The notes beneath the pieces were generated by a model. That model saw only the letters and a list, made by a program, of their open reading frames with translations. It had not been told where the DNA came from and made no database searches. The position numbers and the translations under genes were made by a program. Below, piece after piece: positions 24,909-34,995 of a stretch of 64,000 nt of DNA. Source of the stretch: Bacteroidota bacterium. GTDB lineage: Bacteria; Bacteroidota; Bacteroidia; Bacteroidales; Paludibacteraceae. The DNA is taken from positions 62,001-126,000 of the forward strand of contig JAJYBB010000006.1 in assembly GCA_021779195.1 (NCBI GenBank), written 5' to 3'. The stretch's first letter is position 1. Each line of letters begins with the position of its first letter.

Positions 24909-25064
24909 TAAATTCATTACAACTTACACTTCACTTCAAATTAATCGTTGCATTTTCTGTAAGTTGAAAATCATTCATCTAAAGGTGTAAACTCTGGTTC
25001 AGCAGATTTTCTTAATACATTATAATTTTATATCAATTGATAGTTAGAAATGGTCAAAATTGCC

Positions 25065-25072
25065 TATTTTTG
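25065..25072 (+). promoter_or_regulatory. -7 element TATTTTTG upstream of porW-like gene
   Basis: This perfect TAnnTTTG lies about 120 nt before the TTG start of the lipoprotein gene. The rest of the 285-nt gap shows nothing else I can name. Confidence 0.45.
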
Positions 25073-25193
25073 TGAGTTAAAATACAATAGAAATGGCTAT
25101 ATGAAGTTTTAATTTTTTAGTAAAATAGAATCAATTCAAATCAAAAGCCCCGATATAATCCGGCTCCTTTTAATAATAAATATTTTAATTCGC

Positions 25194-28100
25194 TTGAAAA
25201 AAAACCGCATCCATATCATTTCCGGTTTATTGTTGATTTTAATGATCAACAGTTGCTCTACCACAAAAAATACATGGCTTTCAAGGAATTATCAAGCCTT
25301 AAATACCCGTTTTAACGTATTATACAATGGGAGACTCAGCTACGATGAAGGTCTGAGAAATATCCTCAAATCCAACAAAGATGATTATTCCACATTACTA
25401 CCCATGTTTCCCATCAGCCATCATAAGAATGCCACGGCTGCCACTTCGAATATGGACCGAACCATTGAAAAATGCAGGAAATCTATTAAGTTACACTCTA
25501 TCAAGGTTAAACCCCAAAAAAATTACAAAAAAGAGAATCTACCGGAATATAAACTATTTTACAATCAGGAAGAATTTAATCCAGAGCTCAAGAATGCTTG
25601 GATTTTGTTGGGACAAGCAGAATTTCACAAAGCCGATTTTCTGGGAGCATCAAGTACTTTTTCTTATATCGCGAGACATTATTCTACAGATAAAACCATG
25701 GTTGCCACCTGCCAGCTTTGGATTGTTCGATCTTACGCTGAAATGGGCTGGATTTATGAAGCAGAGCAAGTACTTTCGCAGGTTAAACAAGATGATGTTA
25801 CTCCTTCGATCATTGGCTTATTTGCATCCACAAATGCCGATTTATTATTAAAAAGAAAACAATACAAAGAAGCTATTCCATTTTTACAACTGGCTTTATC
25901 GAAAGAATCAGATAAACAGATGAAAATGCGCTTCAGCTACCTGTTGGCTCAACTTTACCAAAAAACCAACGATAACAAGAATGCTTATGCAGCATATTCA
26001 AGGGTAATAAAAATGAATCCACCTTTCGAGATGGATTTTTATGCCCGCGTCAATCGCACACAGCTCGACATCGGGAATATTACAAAAGTTAGAAATGAAT
26101 TGAAAAAAATGTTGAAAAAAGGCAGCAACAAAGAATACCTCGATCAGATTTATTATGCTATTGGAAATACTTACTTGCATCATGCCGATACACTCAAAGC
26201 CATTGAAAACTATAGACTTTCAGTTAAAAAAAGCACAAGAAAAAGTATAGATCAGGGAGTTACACTTGTAACCTTGGGCGACATTTATTACAAACGACAT
26301 AATTACGTCGATGCACAACCTTGTTACGATGAAGCTTCGAAAATCATCTCGAATGAAAGTGAAGATTATGCACGTGTTTCACGCAGGGCCGAAACTTTGA
26401 GCGAATTGATAGTTCAGTATAACACCGTACAATTGCAAGACAGTTTACAACAATTGGCTACTTTGTCTGAAAATGAACGAATGGCTGTGGTTTTAAAAAT
26501 CATCGAAAAACTTAAAGCCGATGAAAAAGCTGCTGCCCAACAAGCCAACATCACAGCTCAACAATCTTTGACTGAAAATGAATTGGGTAATATGGCGCCC
26601 ATAGGAATGAATATGCCCGGAAATACAGGCGATTGGTATTTTTATAATCCCGATATTTTGAGATCAGGACTTTCGGCATTTCTAAAAAAATGGGGGAACC
26701 GCAAACTCGAAGATAACTGGAGACGCACCGACAAAGCGGCGTCGCTCTTTAATGATCAAAATTCAACATCAAATTCCCAACAATCCGACTCTGTTTCGGC
26801 AACAGTAAAAACTGATGTTATAACCGACAATAAAAAACCGGAATTTTATCTTCGACAAATCCCAGTTACACCGGCTCAAATTCAGCAATCGAATGCCCAA
26901 ATCGCATCGGCACTTTTTGCCATGGGACAGATTTATAAAGATAAAATTGAAGATACACCATTGGCAGTAAGTTCTTTCGAAAATTTTATCCATCGATTTA
27001 GTTCCGACGAACGCGTACCCGACGCTTATTTTCAACTTTATCTCATGGAAATTAAGAACGGCAATCAGAATCAGGCAGAAGTTTATCGCCAAAAGTTACT
27101 AACTCAATTCCCGCATTCGAAATACCACGACGTTTTGCTTCAACCTAATTATGTTCAACGCTTGGAAGAAATGTATCACGAACAAGATTCAATCTATAGT
27201 TTGACTTATCATGCTTATAATCAGAATGATTTTAAAACTGTATTTAAGAATGTTCAATTCATTCAAAAAAATTATCCACTTTCAACCTTAATGCCAAAAT
27301 TCTTGTTTTTGAATGCTTTAAGTATTGGTAAAAGCGAATCACCCGATAAATTCAGGGTAGCATTGGATAGTTTGGTAACTGACTATCCGCAAAGTGATGT
27401 CAGCGGAATGGCAAAAGATATCATGGCATTGATAAAACAAGGGAAGGTAGCTCAAACCGGAACCACAGGAGGAAGTTTACTCGCAAAGCGTCAGGAAGAA
27501 GAAATCCAGACTGCAAACAATGATACCATTAGTCGCCAATTCTCATCGGACAAACAGACAAAACACCGGGTACTTTTTATTACATCCGATTCAATACAAG
27601 CACTTTACAATTTGCAATATCAAATTGCTTCATACAATTTCTCAAGATTTATGATTAAGGACTTTGACTTAGTGATCAATCGAATTGACAGCACTCAACA
27701 AGCACTGTCTGTAACAAATTTTGAATCGTACAACGAAGCACAATGGTACCTGAGTTCCATCGAATCCGATTCAATTATTTCAAGTTTAATTCGAAAATTC
27801 AATATTGAATCGGTGATCATCTCCGAAGATAATTTTGGATTGTTACGCTCCACCTTTAAGTTGAATGATTATTTAGCATTTTTGAAAAACCAGAAAGAAA
27901 ATCCCGAGTTAATCGCTCAGACTTCAATAAAGCATAAATCAGTACCCGTATTGCCTGTGAAAGAAAATAAGAGCAGCGATCAAAATCAGCGGTTCAATTC
28001 ATCAGCTTCGAAAACAGAAAAACCAATTTCACAAGCGGTTAACCCTGAACCAATCAAAAACAATACTGCAAAACCTTCGACTCCTGTAATTCAAACATTG

Positions 28101-28613
28101 ACCGATAAAACGCCAACTGGCAATACGACGACAAATTCGACGGATAAAACTGAAACAATTTCAGCAAACAAACCAACCGTAACAATTCCAAAACCTGCTC
28201 CAGCGCAAGTTTTACCCAAAGAAGCAGAAGTACCTCTTTTCAAAGGATTGTATGCTTACAAGGAAAATGAACTTCATTATATCGCTATCGATGTGTTATC
28301 TGGCAAAATCGATTTCGATAAAATAAAAGCAAGCTTCGATTCCTATAATACTCAAAATTACAGCATGTTGAATTTAAAAACGAGCTTAGAAAATATTAAC
28401 AATCAACAGGTAATTATCATCGGGAGTTTTCAGGATGCAAAAATTGCAAAATCATATCTACTTCGTATGGTTAAACAAAACTCCTTGTTTGAAGGTTTAA
28501 AAAATGCGGATTACCGAAACCTGCTTGGTTCTCAAAAGAATTTAAATATTGCAGTACAACAAAATTCGTTGAATACCTATTTTGAATTTATGCAGACTTA
28601 TTATTTGAAGTAA
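25194..28613 (+). CDS. porW: Type IX secretion TPR lipoprotein (PorW/SprE-like)
   Basis: This large lipoprotein of 1139 residues has a signal ending in MINSC (Cys21), followed by the family stretch STTKNTWLSRNYQALNTRFN. TPR-like helices fill about residues 130-400 and 570-760. A Ser/Thr/Asn/Pro-rich linker spans about 920-1010, and a C-terminal globular part follows. PorW of Porphyromonas and SprE of Flavobacterium are outer-membrane lipoproteins needed for type IX secretion. The start codon is TTG; no in-frame ATG precedes it and the signal peptide begins there. porX follows directly, which supports the call. Confidence 0.85.
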   Translation: MKKNRIHIISGLLLILMINSCSTTKNTWLSRNYQALNTRFNVLYNGRLSYDEGLRNILKSNKDDYSTLLPMFPISHHKNATAATSNMDRTIEKCRKSIKLHSIKVKPQKNYKKENLPEYKLFYNQEEFNPELKNAWILLGQAEFHKADFLGASSTFSYIARHYSTDKTMVATCQLWIVRSYAEMGWIYEAEQVLSQVKQDDVTPSIIGLFASTNADLLLKRKQYKEAIPFLQLALSKESDKQMKMRFSYLLAQLYQKTNDNKNAYAAYSRVIKMNPPFEMDFYARVNRTQLDIGNITKVRNELKKMLKKGSNKEYLDQIYYAIGNTYLHHADTLKAIENYRLSVKKSTRKSIDQGVTLVTLGDIYYKRHNYVDAQPCYDEASKIISNESEDYARVSRRAETLSELIVQYNTVQLQDSLQQLATLSENERMAVVLKIIEKLKADEKAAAQQANITAQQSLTENELGNMAPIGMNMPGNTGDWYFYNPDILRSGLSAFLKKWGNRKLEDNWRRTDKAASLFNDQNSTSNSQQSDSVSATVKTDVITDNKKPEFYLRQIPVTPAQIQQSNAQIASALFAMGQIYKDKIEDTPLAVSSFENFIHRFSSDERVPDAYFQLYLMEIKNGNQNQAEVYRQKLLTQFPHSKYHDVLLQPNYVQRLEEMYHEQDSIYSLTYHAYNQNDFKTVFKNVQFIQKNYPLSTLMPKFLFLNALSIGKSESPDKFRVALDSLVTDYPQSDVSGMAKDIMALIKQGKVAQTGTTGGSLLAKRQEEEIQTANNDTISRQFSSDKQTKHRVLFITSDSIQALYNLQYQIASYNFSRFMIKDFDLVINRIDSTQQALSVTNFESYNEAQWYLSSIESDSIISSLIRKFNIESVIISEDNFGLLRSTFKLNDYLAFLKNQKENPELIAQTSIKHKSVPVLPVKENKSSDQNQRFNSSASKTEKPISQAVNPEPIKNNTAKPSTPVIQTLTDKTPTGNTTTNSTDKTETISANKPTVTIPKPAPAQVLPKEAEVPLFKGLYAYKENELHYIAIDVLSGKIDFDKIKASFDSYNTQNYSMLNLKTSLENINNQQVIIIGSFQDAKIAKSYLLRMVKQNSLFEGLKNADYRNLLGSQKNLNIAVQQNSLNTYFEFMQTYYLK

Positions 28614-28748
28614 AATTGATATTTTTTTAAAAATTATTTTTTAACGTTTTGAATTCACTCAGAAGAAGAATTTTATGGAATTCTTATAACCGTGAGGAAT
28701 AAATTTATTTAAACCTACATGATACTTCATTAAAAAAGATTTTAACTT

Positions 28749-30296
28749 ATGAGAAAAGACCGTATACTTTGGGTTGATGATGAAATAGATTTATTACAGC
28801 CTTATGTTTTATTTTTACAGGGAAAAAACTACGAAGTAGTTACAGCCAATAATGGCGAAGATGCTGTGGAAATTTGTCAAAAAGAAAGTTTCGATATTAT
28901 TTTTTTAGATGAAAATATGCCCGGAATAAGTGGTTTAGAGACACTTGCTCGAATTAAAAATATCGATCCCACAGTTCCAATGGTAATGATCACTAAAAGC
29001 GAAGAAGAAAATATTATGAACATGGCAATCGGGAGTAAAATTGCCGATTACCTCACTAAACCAGTAAATCCAAGTCAGATATTGCTAACGCTAAAGAAAA
29101 ATATTCATAAAAAAGAAATCGTTTCAGAACATACCACCTCTGTATATCAATCTGAATTCGGACAAATCGGTATGCAAATAAACGATTCGTTGACTTATGA
29201 AGATTGGGTGGAAGTTTACAAAAAATTAGTCTATTGGGAATTGGAACTTGCCGAAACCGACAGCGGTATCGATGAAATGTTCGATATGCAAAAAAACGAA
29301 GCAAATATCACTTTTGCCAAATTCATTAAAAACAATTATCAATCTTGGTTTGAGCAACCCGACAAGCGTCCGCTCATTAGCTCCGACGTTTTCAAAACCA
29401 AAATTTTTCCTTTACTCGATAATGGCGAAAAAGTATTCATGGTACTGGTCGATAATTTCAGGTTCGACCAATGGAAAACGATTCGTGAACTTTTGAGCGA
29501 TTTCTATATATTTAATGATGAAAGCTTGTATTGCAGCATTTTACCTACTGCCACGCAATACGCACGTAATGCAATTTTTTCGGGATTAATGCCAATACAA
29601 ATACAGCAAATGTTTCCAGATTTATGGGTGGAAGAAGAAGATGAAGAAGGTAAAAACTTAAACGAAAAGGATTTAATTCAAACTTTATTTCAACGCTATC
29701 GAAAAAATTACAGTTTTTCATACCATAAAATCAATGATTCTGCTTCCTGTGAAAGATTAATCGAACAATTACCTCGTTTAAACAATAATCAACTGAACGT
29801 GTGCGTATTAAACTTTATCGATATGCTTTCACATGCACGAACCGACTCAAAAATGATGCGTGAACTGGCAAACGATGCCAAAGCGTATCGTTCACTGACG
29901 CTTTCGTGGTTTCGACATTCACCCACTTACGAACTTTTCAAGTCAATTGCTCAACAAGGCTACAAGGTGGTTTTTACCACCGACCATGGTACCATTCAGG
30001 TGGATAATGCCATCAAAGTAATTGGCGACCGGAATACCAACGTAAATTTGCGTTATAAAGTTGGTAAAAACCTAAGTTATAATAAAAAGGAAGTATTTGA
30101 AATTCTTCAACCCGCAAAATTCGGATTGCCAAGTCCAAACGTAAGTTCGGCTTATATTTTTGCTTTAAATAACACGTTTTTCGCCTATCCGAACAATTAC
30201 AATTATTATGTTAGTTATTATAGAAATACATTCCAACATGGTGGAATTTCGTTAGAAGAAATGCTTATTCCGCTAATTGTAATGGATCCAAAATAA
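28749..30296 (+). CDS. porX: PorX response regulator with PglZ phosphatase-like domain
   Basis: The 515-residue protein has a receiver domain (1-120) with Asp10/Asp11, phospho-acceptor Asp54 in IFLDENMPG, and Lys104 in LTKPV. A linker leads to a PglZ/alkaline-phosphatase-superfamily domain with metal ligands in LVDNFRFDQW (about 233), FIDMLSHARTD and FTTDHGT (about 410). PorX controls type IX secretion genes with the kinase PorY and sigma factor SigP, and its PglZ domain acts on nucleotide substrates. Adjacent to the porW-like gene and 22 nt before argF'. Confidence 0.93.
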   Translation: MRKDRILWVDDEIDLLQPYVLFLQGKNYEVVTANNGEDAVEICQKESFDIIFLDENMPGISGLETLARIKNIDPTVPMVMITKSEEENIMNMAIGSKIADYLTKPVNPSQILLTLKKNIHKKEIVSEHTTSVYQSEFGQIGMQINDSLTYEDWVEVYKKLVYWELELAETDSGIDEMFDMQKNEANITFAKFIKNNYQSWFEQPDKRPLISSDVFKTKIFPLLDNGEKVFMVLVDNFRFDQWKTIRELLSDFYIFNDESLYCSILPTATQYARNAIFSGLMPIQIQQMFPDLWVEEEDEEGKNLNEKDLIQTLFQRYRKNYSFSYHKINDSASCERLIEQLPRLNNNQLNVCVLNFIDMLSHARTDSKMMRELANDAKAYRSLTLSWFRHSPTYELFKSIAQQGYKVVFTTDHGTIQVDNAIKVIGDRNTNVNLRYKVGKNLSYNKKEVFEILQPAKFGLPSPNVSSAYIFALNNTFFAYPNNYNYYVSYYRNTFQHGGISLEEMLIPLIVMDPK

Positions 30297-30318
30297 ACAG
30301 TTCAATCTTTAGTTCAAA

Positions 30319-31287
30319 ATGAAAAATTATACCAACGTCAAAGACCTCGGCAACTTACAAGAAGCTATTAAAGAGGCATTAGAAATTAAAAAGAATCGTT
30401 ATGCGTATAAACATCTCTGCGAAAATAAAACCTTACTGATGGTGTTTTTTAATGCCAGTTTACGTACAAGATTAAGCACCCAAAAAGCAGGAATGAATTT
30501 AGGAATGAATACAATAGTTCTTGACGTGAACCAGGGAGCATGGAAACTTGAAACCGAACGCGGCGTAATAATGGACGGCGATAAATCCGAACATATACTC
30601 GAAGCCATTCCTGTTATGGCTAATTATTGCGACCTGATCGGCGTTCGATCATTTGCACAATTCGAGAACAAATCTTACGACTATCAAGAAACTATCTTGA
30701 ACCAGTTTATTCAATATTCAGGCAAACCGGTAATAAGCATGGAAAGTGCTACCGTTCATCCCTTACAAGCTTTTGCCGACTTAATCACCATTGAAGAGTA
30801 CAAAAAAACTGTGCGTCCAAAAGTTGTAATGACGTGGGCACCTCACCCTAAAGCCTTGCCGCAAGCAGTTCCCAATTCATTTGCTGATTTTATGAATGAA
30901 GCAGATGTTGAATTTGTAATTACCCATCCCGAGGGATATGAGTTGGCTCCTCAGTTTGTACGGGGAGCACGGATAGAATATGATCAAATGAAAGCTTTCG
31001 AAAATGCCGATTTTATTTATGCTAAGAATTGGTCGGCTTATCAAGATCCAAATTATGGAAAAATTATAAGTACCGACAAAAACTGGACCGTGAGCAATAG
31101 GCAAATGGCTGTAACCAACCAGGCTTATTTCATGCATTGTTTGCCTGTACGACGTAATATGATTGTTACCGACGAAGTAATTGAAAGTCCCCAATCATTG
31201 GTAATTCCCGAAGCTGCCAATCGTGAAATTTCGGCTCAAGTGGTAATAAAACGGTTGTTAAGTTCGACAAAATTATTCGAATTGTAG
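30319..31287 (+). CDS. argF': N-succinylornithine (or N-acetylornithine) carbamoyltransferase
   Basis: This transcarbamylase uses an N-acylated ornithine in arginine synthesis. The carbamoyl-phosphate loop is FFNASLRTRLST (43-54), with HPLQ further on and the ornithine-side loop HCLPVRRN near the C-terminus. Its length of 322 residues and sequence match the Bacteroides-type enzyme. The specificity position, Pro90 in the B. fragilis succinyl enzyme and Glu92 in the Xanthomonas acetyl enzyme, appears to be Ser90 here (GDKSEH). Ser in that place gave succinyl specificity in published mutants. The gene starts 22 nt after porX. Confidence 0.93.
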   Translation: MKNYTNVKDLGNLQEAIKEALEIKKNRYAYKHLCENKTLLMVFFNASLRTRLSTQKAGMNLGMNTIVLDVNQGAWKLETERGVIMDGDKSEHILEAIPVMANYCDLIGVRSFAQFENKSYDYQETILNQFIQYSGKPVISMESATVHPLQAFADLITIEEYKKTVRPKVVMTWAPHPKALPQAVPNSFADFMNEADVEFVITHPEGYELAPQFVRGARIEYDQMKAFENADFIYAKNWSAYQDPNYGKIISTDKNWTVSNRQMAVTNQAYFMHCLPVRRNMIVTDEVIESPQSLVIPEAANREISAQVVIKRLLSSTKLFEL

Positions 31288-31382
31288 GCTCAATAATATC
31301 TCAAAAAAAATAAAAACAAAAAAACCAATCGCTCTACATATTGGAAAATCTCCTTATCTGGAAATTTAGAGGGCTTATTACT

Positions 31383-31907
31383 ATGGATTTAGACAAAGTT
31401 ATTGCATCAATACGCGATATACCTGATTTCCCAAAACAAGGTATTCTTTTCAAAGATATTACAACGGCAATGAAAAATGCCGAAGTACTTAAATATATTT
31501 CCGATGAACTTTATGAATACTATAAACATAAAGGCATTACAAAAGTAGTGGGAGTGGAAAGCCGTGGTTTTGTGCTCGGAAGTATTTTAGCATACAAACT
31601 CAGAGCCGGATTCGTGTTATTAAGAAAATCTGGGAAACTCCCTTCCGAAACATTTAATATTGAGTATGCATTAGAATATGGAACTGATTCACTGGAAATT
31701 CATAAAGATGCGATCGATAAAAACGATATTATTCTTTTACACGACGATTTATTAGCTACTGGAGGTAGCGCCAACGCAGCTTTAAAATTGCTTGATAATT
31801 TTGAGCATGACGGTATCTATGTCAGTTTCCTGATTGAACTCATTGATTTACATGGACGTGAACAACTTCAAAACGCTTTGGATATTCATTCGCTGATTAA
31901 ATTTTGA
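31383..31907 (+). CDS. apt: Adenine phosphoribosyltransferase
   Basis: Apt salvages adenine to AMP using PRPP. The protein (174 residues from the ATG at 31383, MDLDKVIASIRDIPDFPKQG) has the family N-terminus, VGVESRGFVLG, and the PRPP loop IILLHDDLLATGGSANAA. The upstream extension to 31341 is not conserved-looking. It follows argF' by about 95 nt and is on the same strand as the glycan block. Confidence 0.94.
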   Translation: MDLDKVIASIRDIPDFPKQGILFKDITTAMKNAEVLKYISDELYEYYKHKGITKVVGVESRGFVLGSILAYKLRAGFVLLRKSGKLPSETFNIEYALEYGTDSLEIHKDAIDKNDIILLHDDLLATGGSANAALKLLDNFEHDGIYVSFLIELIDLHGREQLQNALDIHSLIKF

Positions 31908-31940
31908 AAATAAATTAATTCTTTCAGTATCTCTCAACAC

Positions 31941-32876
31941 ATGATTTCAATCGTCGTTTGTTCAAAACAAAAAATCCTATCTGAAATTTTTTCCGAAAAT
32001 ATTCGGAGAACGATTGGTTTGGAATTCGAAATCATTTCAATAGATAATTCTGAAAATAAATTTTCGATTTTCGAAGCTTACAACCAAGGATGGAAACAAA
32101 CCAGATTTGATTATGTGTGCTTTGTGCATGAGGATGTACATTTCAATTCTCAAAACTGGGGCGAAAATGTAATTCGTCACTTGCAAAACCCTGAAACTGG
32201 TATTTGCGGGCTAGCCGGAGGTCCATTGGTAACGCATATTCCTGCCTCATGGAAAAACAAGTATCAAAGTGTGAACATTATTCAAGCCGATTATCGAAAA
32301 AACAAATCTGAACGGCTTGTTCGTTTACCTCATGACTTCAATGGAGTATCTAAAGAAGTAATTTTATTAGATGGTGTTTTTCTTTGCTTGCGACGAAATT
32401 TGAACTCAATCATTCAATTTGATGAATCGTTCAGTGGTTTTCATGTTTACGATCTGGATATCTGCCTTCAGTCCTTTACCAGCGGGTTTAAAAATTATGT
32501 GATTTTTGACCTTTCGCTCACTCACTTTTCAAAAGGAAACAGGGACAAAATTTATTTTAAAAATTTAATTATGCTTTATAAAAAATGGGAAACTGAATTG
32601 CCCTTATCAATTGATTATCTAAATACAGATAAATCATTACAAATTAAAGAGATAGAAACAAAACAGCTTTTCAAATTGTTTTACAAATTAGTGAATCGAC
32701 AATTCAGCACCATCGAAATAATTAACGAGATAACCTATTTTAGTCAACAATCAAGGTTAAATTATTTCTTAAAAAGTCGATTCGTCATTCGAATATTTAT
32801 ATATTTAACTAAAATATATTCTTTACCAGTACATTTCTTTCAAAAAATCAGAACAGAAAACATCGTCAAATTTTAA
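31941..32876 (+). CDS. Family-2-like glycosyltransferase
   Basis: The 311-residue protein resembles the Glyco_tranf_2_5 group. Its N-terminus IVVCSKQ and the acidic nucleotide-sugar motif FVHEDVHF (62-68) define the GT-A fold, with DGVFLCLRR and FHVYDLDICLQ further on. It has no transmembrane segment, and its C-terminus is basic and may sit on the membrane. It is the first of three glycan genes (GT, GT, polymerase/ligase) and probably adds a sugar to a lipid-linked surface glycan. Donor and acceptor are unknown. Confidence 0.8.
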   Translation: MISIVVCSKQKILSEIFSENIRRTIGLEFEIISIDNSENKFSIFEAYNQGWKQTRFDYVCFVHEDVHFNSQNWGENVIRHLQNPETGICGLAGGPLVTHIPASWKNKYQSVNIIQADYRKNKSERLVRLPHDFNGVSKEVILLDGVFLCLRRNLNSIIQFDESFSGFHVYDLDICLQSFTSGFKNYVIFDLSLTHFSKGNRDKIYFKNLIMLYKKWETELPLSIDYLNTDKSLQIKEIETKQLFKLFYKLVNRQFSTIEIINEITYFSQQSRLNYFLKSRFVIRIFIYLTKIYSLPVHFFQKIRTENIVKF

Positions 32877-32881
32877 AAACA

Positions 32882-33601
32882 ATGAACCGATTACATGTAA
32901 TCACTCCCGTTAAAGATTCGATCGAAACAACGCTTCAAACTATTGAAAGTATTATGAATCAACATTCGGATATCGAGTTCAAGTATTCGGTTTATAACGA
33001 TTTTAGTACCGATGAAACAACATTGCAATTACAAAATGCTTCCAAAAAATACGGATTCAACTTAATAAATCTTGCTAATATCACAGAGCATCCCTCACCA
33101 AATTACCGCATGATTTTGCAATTAGCCCAACAAGAAGCTTTAATAGACAATGCCCATTTGTTGATTATTGAATCGGATGTAATCGTTACCAATAACACCA
33201 TCGAACAATTAAAAAAAATTGCCGAAAGCACTGAAAATGCAGGTATGTTGGCTTCAGTCACCGTTGATGCTGACCAAAATATTAATTTTCCATATTTGTA
33301 TGCCAAAGAATTTAAATACGGACAGATTAAAACCAATAAAAGGCTGAGCTTTTGTTGTACTCTGCTTACAAATAAATTACTTTCGGCTTACAATTTTCAG
33401 GAACTCGATTCCACAAAATCTTGGTACGATATATTTGTTTCACACAAATCTATTGCTTTAGGCTTCGATAATTATTTACTCACAAACTTGCATGTTTTGC
33501 ATTTGCCACACAGCAGTCGTCCCTGGAAATTATTGAAATACAGTCATCCAATAAAATATTATCTTCGTAAAATATTCATTCATAATCCCGATAAATTTTA
33601 A
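32882..33601 (+). CDS. Glycosyltransferase, GT2 family
   Basis: The 239-residue GT-A protein opens with HVITPVKDS and has the acidic metal/nucleotide motif LLIIESDVIV (about 93-102). It begins 5 nt after the previous glycosyltransferase, so the two are co-translated. Its C-terminus is basic and aromatic (KYSHPIKYYLRKIF), suggesting membrane association. Substrates are unknown. Confidence 0.8.
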   Translation: MNRLHVITPVKDSIETTLQTIESIMNQHSDIEFKYSVYNDFSTDETTLQLQNASKKYGFNLINLANITEHPSPNYRMILQLAQQEALIDNAHLLIIESDVIVTNNTIEQLKKIAESTENAGMLASVTVDADQNINFPYLYAKEFKYGQIKTNKRLSFCCTLLTNKLLSAYNFQELDSTKSWYDIFVSHKSIALGFDNYLLTNLHVLHLPHSSRPWKLLKYSHPIKYYLRKIFIHNPDKF

Positions 33602-33617
33602 TTAAAGGAATATTCAC

Positions 33618-34868
33618 ATGAACAACTTCAGAAAATCAATTAACTATTTTCAGCTATTCTCAGCTGTGTTTTTTACTGCCAGCCTAATTTTTTGGGAGCC
33701 CATGCAACGACCTGCAATCGCCTTGTTCTTTGGGAGTTATTTGATAGAAATATTTACAGATCAGAAATGGAAAAACATTCAATTCAACAAAAAAAGCATA
33801 CAGTATGCTGCCATGTTTTTCTTCTTTGCTCTGCCATTTATTTATCATCCTTTCGAAAAAACATCTAATTTCTTCTATATCAGTATTGAACGGAGAGTTC
33901 CACTTTTTGCTTTTGCGCTGATAGGTATGCTGGGGATAAACAAACTATTTAAATTATCTTATTTTTTAAATACGTTTATCATCATGTCACTGTTAGCTAT
34001 TTGCTATCTGGCATTTTTCAGGGTTGGACTCAATGCGTTAATTCACAATCCACAACGAATAGACTTATTCAATGAGTCACGAATTCAATGGGTTGATTCT
34101 CACATGATTTTCAACTTTTATCTTAACATTTCGTTAATAAGTATTTGGTACATACTTTCACGACGATGGAAAAGTTTGTCACTTTGGATAAGAGCGTCCT
34201 ATATTGGAGCCATGAGTATCATTTTCAGTGTGCTTTCAATTTCAGATGGTCGAAGCGGTTTTTTAATGAGTATTATATTGATGTTCAGCTTCCTCATTTT
34301 TGAAATTTGGAAGCGCAAGAAAAAAATCGGCGTTATTTTGGCAATCTTAGTTCCATTTATGGTCATTGGTTTGGCATCTCATAAACAGCGTTTTGATAAA
34401 AATTACGTTGAACAAGAACCCCGACTATTCCTTTGGCACGGGGCTTTTGAGGTAATTAAATCAAATCCTGTACTCGGACATGGAATAAGCGATGCCCAAA
34501 ATATGTACAGTGCCGAAAGAGCCATTTATGAAACAAAAGAATATAGGGAAAATTGGAAATCGGTGGCTCTATTAGATGCTCATAATCAATATCTTCAGTC
34601 AATTATGGAATTTGGAATTATTGGACTTTGCACTGTGTTATTTTTATTTTTATTTCCAATTTATGCCGTTGATGAAAAGCGACGCATAATGACAGTTTTT
34701 ATTATTGCCACAGGGATGTTCCAATCGCTTTTCGATGTATTTATGACTAGTACTTTTTCCGATTTATACGGGTGGCTAATGATTTTAATGTTATTCATGT
34801 ACAACGATTACAATTCACAACCAAAAAATAATGAAACGGGTATCAATGCTGAGGTCATCCAACGTTGA
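33618..34868 (+). CDS. O-antigen ligase/polymerase-like membrane protein
   Basis: The 416-residue protein has about ten transmembrane helices and a long periplasmic loop containing LFLWHGAFEVIKSNPVLGHG and LLDAHNQYLQSIMEFGIIGL. That loop is the hallmark of the Wzy_C/WaaL family: an arginine/tryptophan before NPxxGxG, then a histidine-containing HNxYL. It may ligate O-antigen or another glycan to lipid A core, or polymerise it. It ends the three-gene glycan block; ligase versus polymerase cannot be separated here. Confidence 0.8.
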   Translation: MNNFRKSINYFQLFSAVFFTASLIFWEPMQRPAIALFFGSYLIEIFTDQKWKNIQFNKKSIQYAAMFFFFALPFIYHPFEKTSNFFYISIERRVPLFAFALIGMLGINKLFKLSYFLNTFIIMSLLAICYLAFFRVGLNALIHNPQRIDLFNESRIQWVDSHMIFNFYLNISLISIWYILSRRWKSLSLWIRASYIGAMSIIFSVLSISDGRSGFLMSIILMFSFLIFEIWKRKKKIGVILAILVPFMVIGLASHKQRFDKNYVEQEPRLFLWHGAFEVIKSNPVLGHGISDAQNMYSAERAIYETKEYRENWKSVALLDAHNQYLQSIMEFGIIGLCTVLFLFLFPIYAVDEKRRIMTVFIIATGMFQSLFDVFMTSTFSDLYGWLMILMLFMYNDYNSQPKNNETGINAEVIQR

Positions 34869-34995
34869 TGAAAATTAATCACACTACGTATATTCAGAAT
34901 CATTGAAATTCGATACAACACTTAAAAACAATTATTTACGAATATATTTAACTGATTCATTTTAAAAAAATTAAATGGATAGATAATAATTAAAA

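Noticed and set aside
28666-28685. AT-rich 7-bp hairpin between porW and porX.
   Set aside because: No T run and low stability; could be chance.
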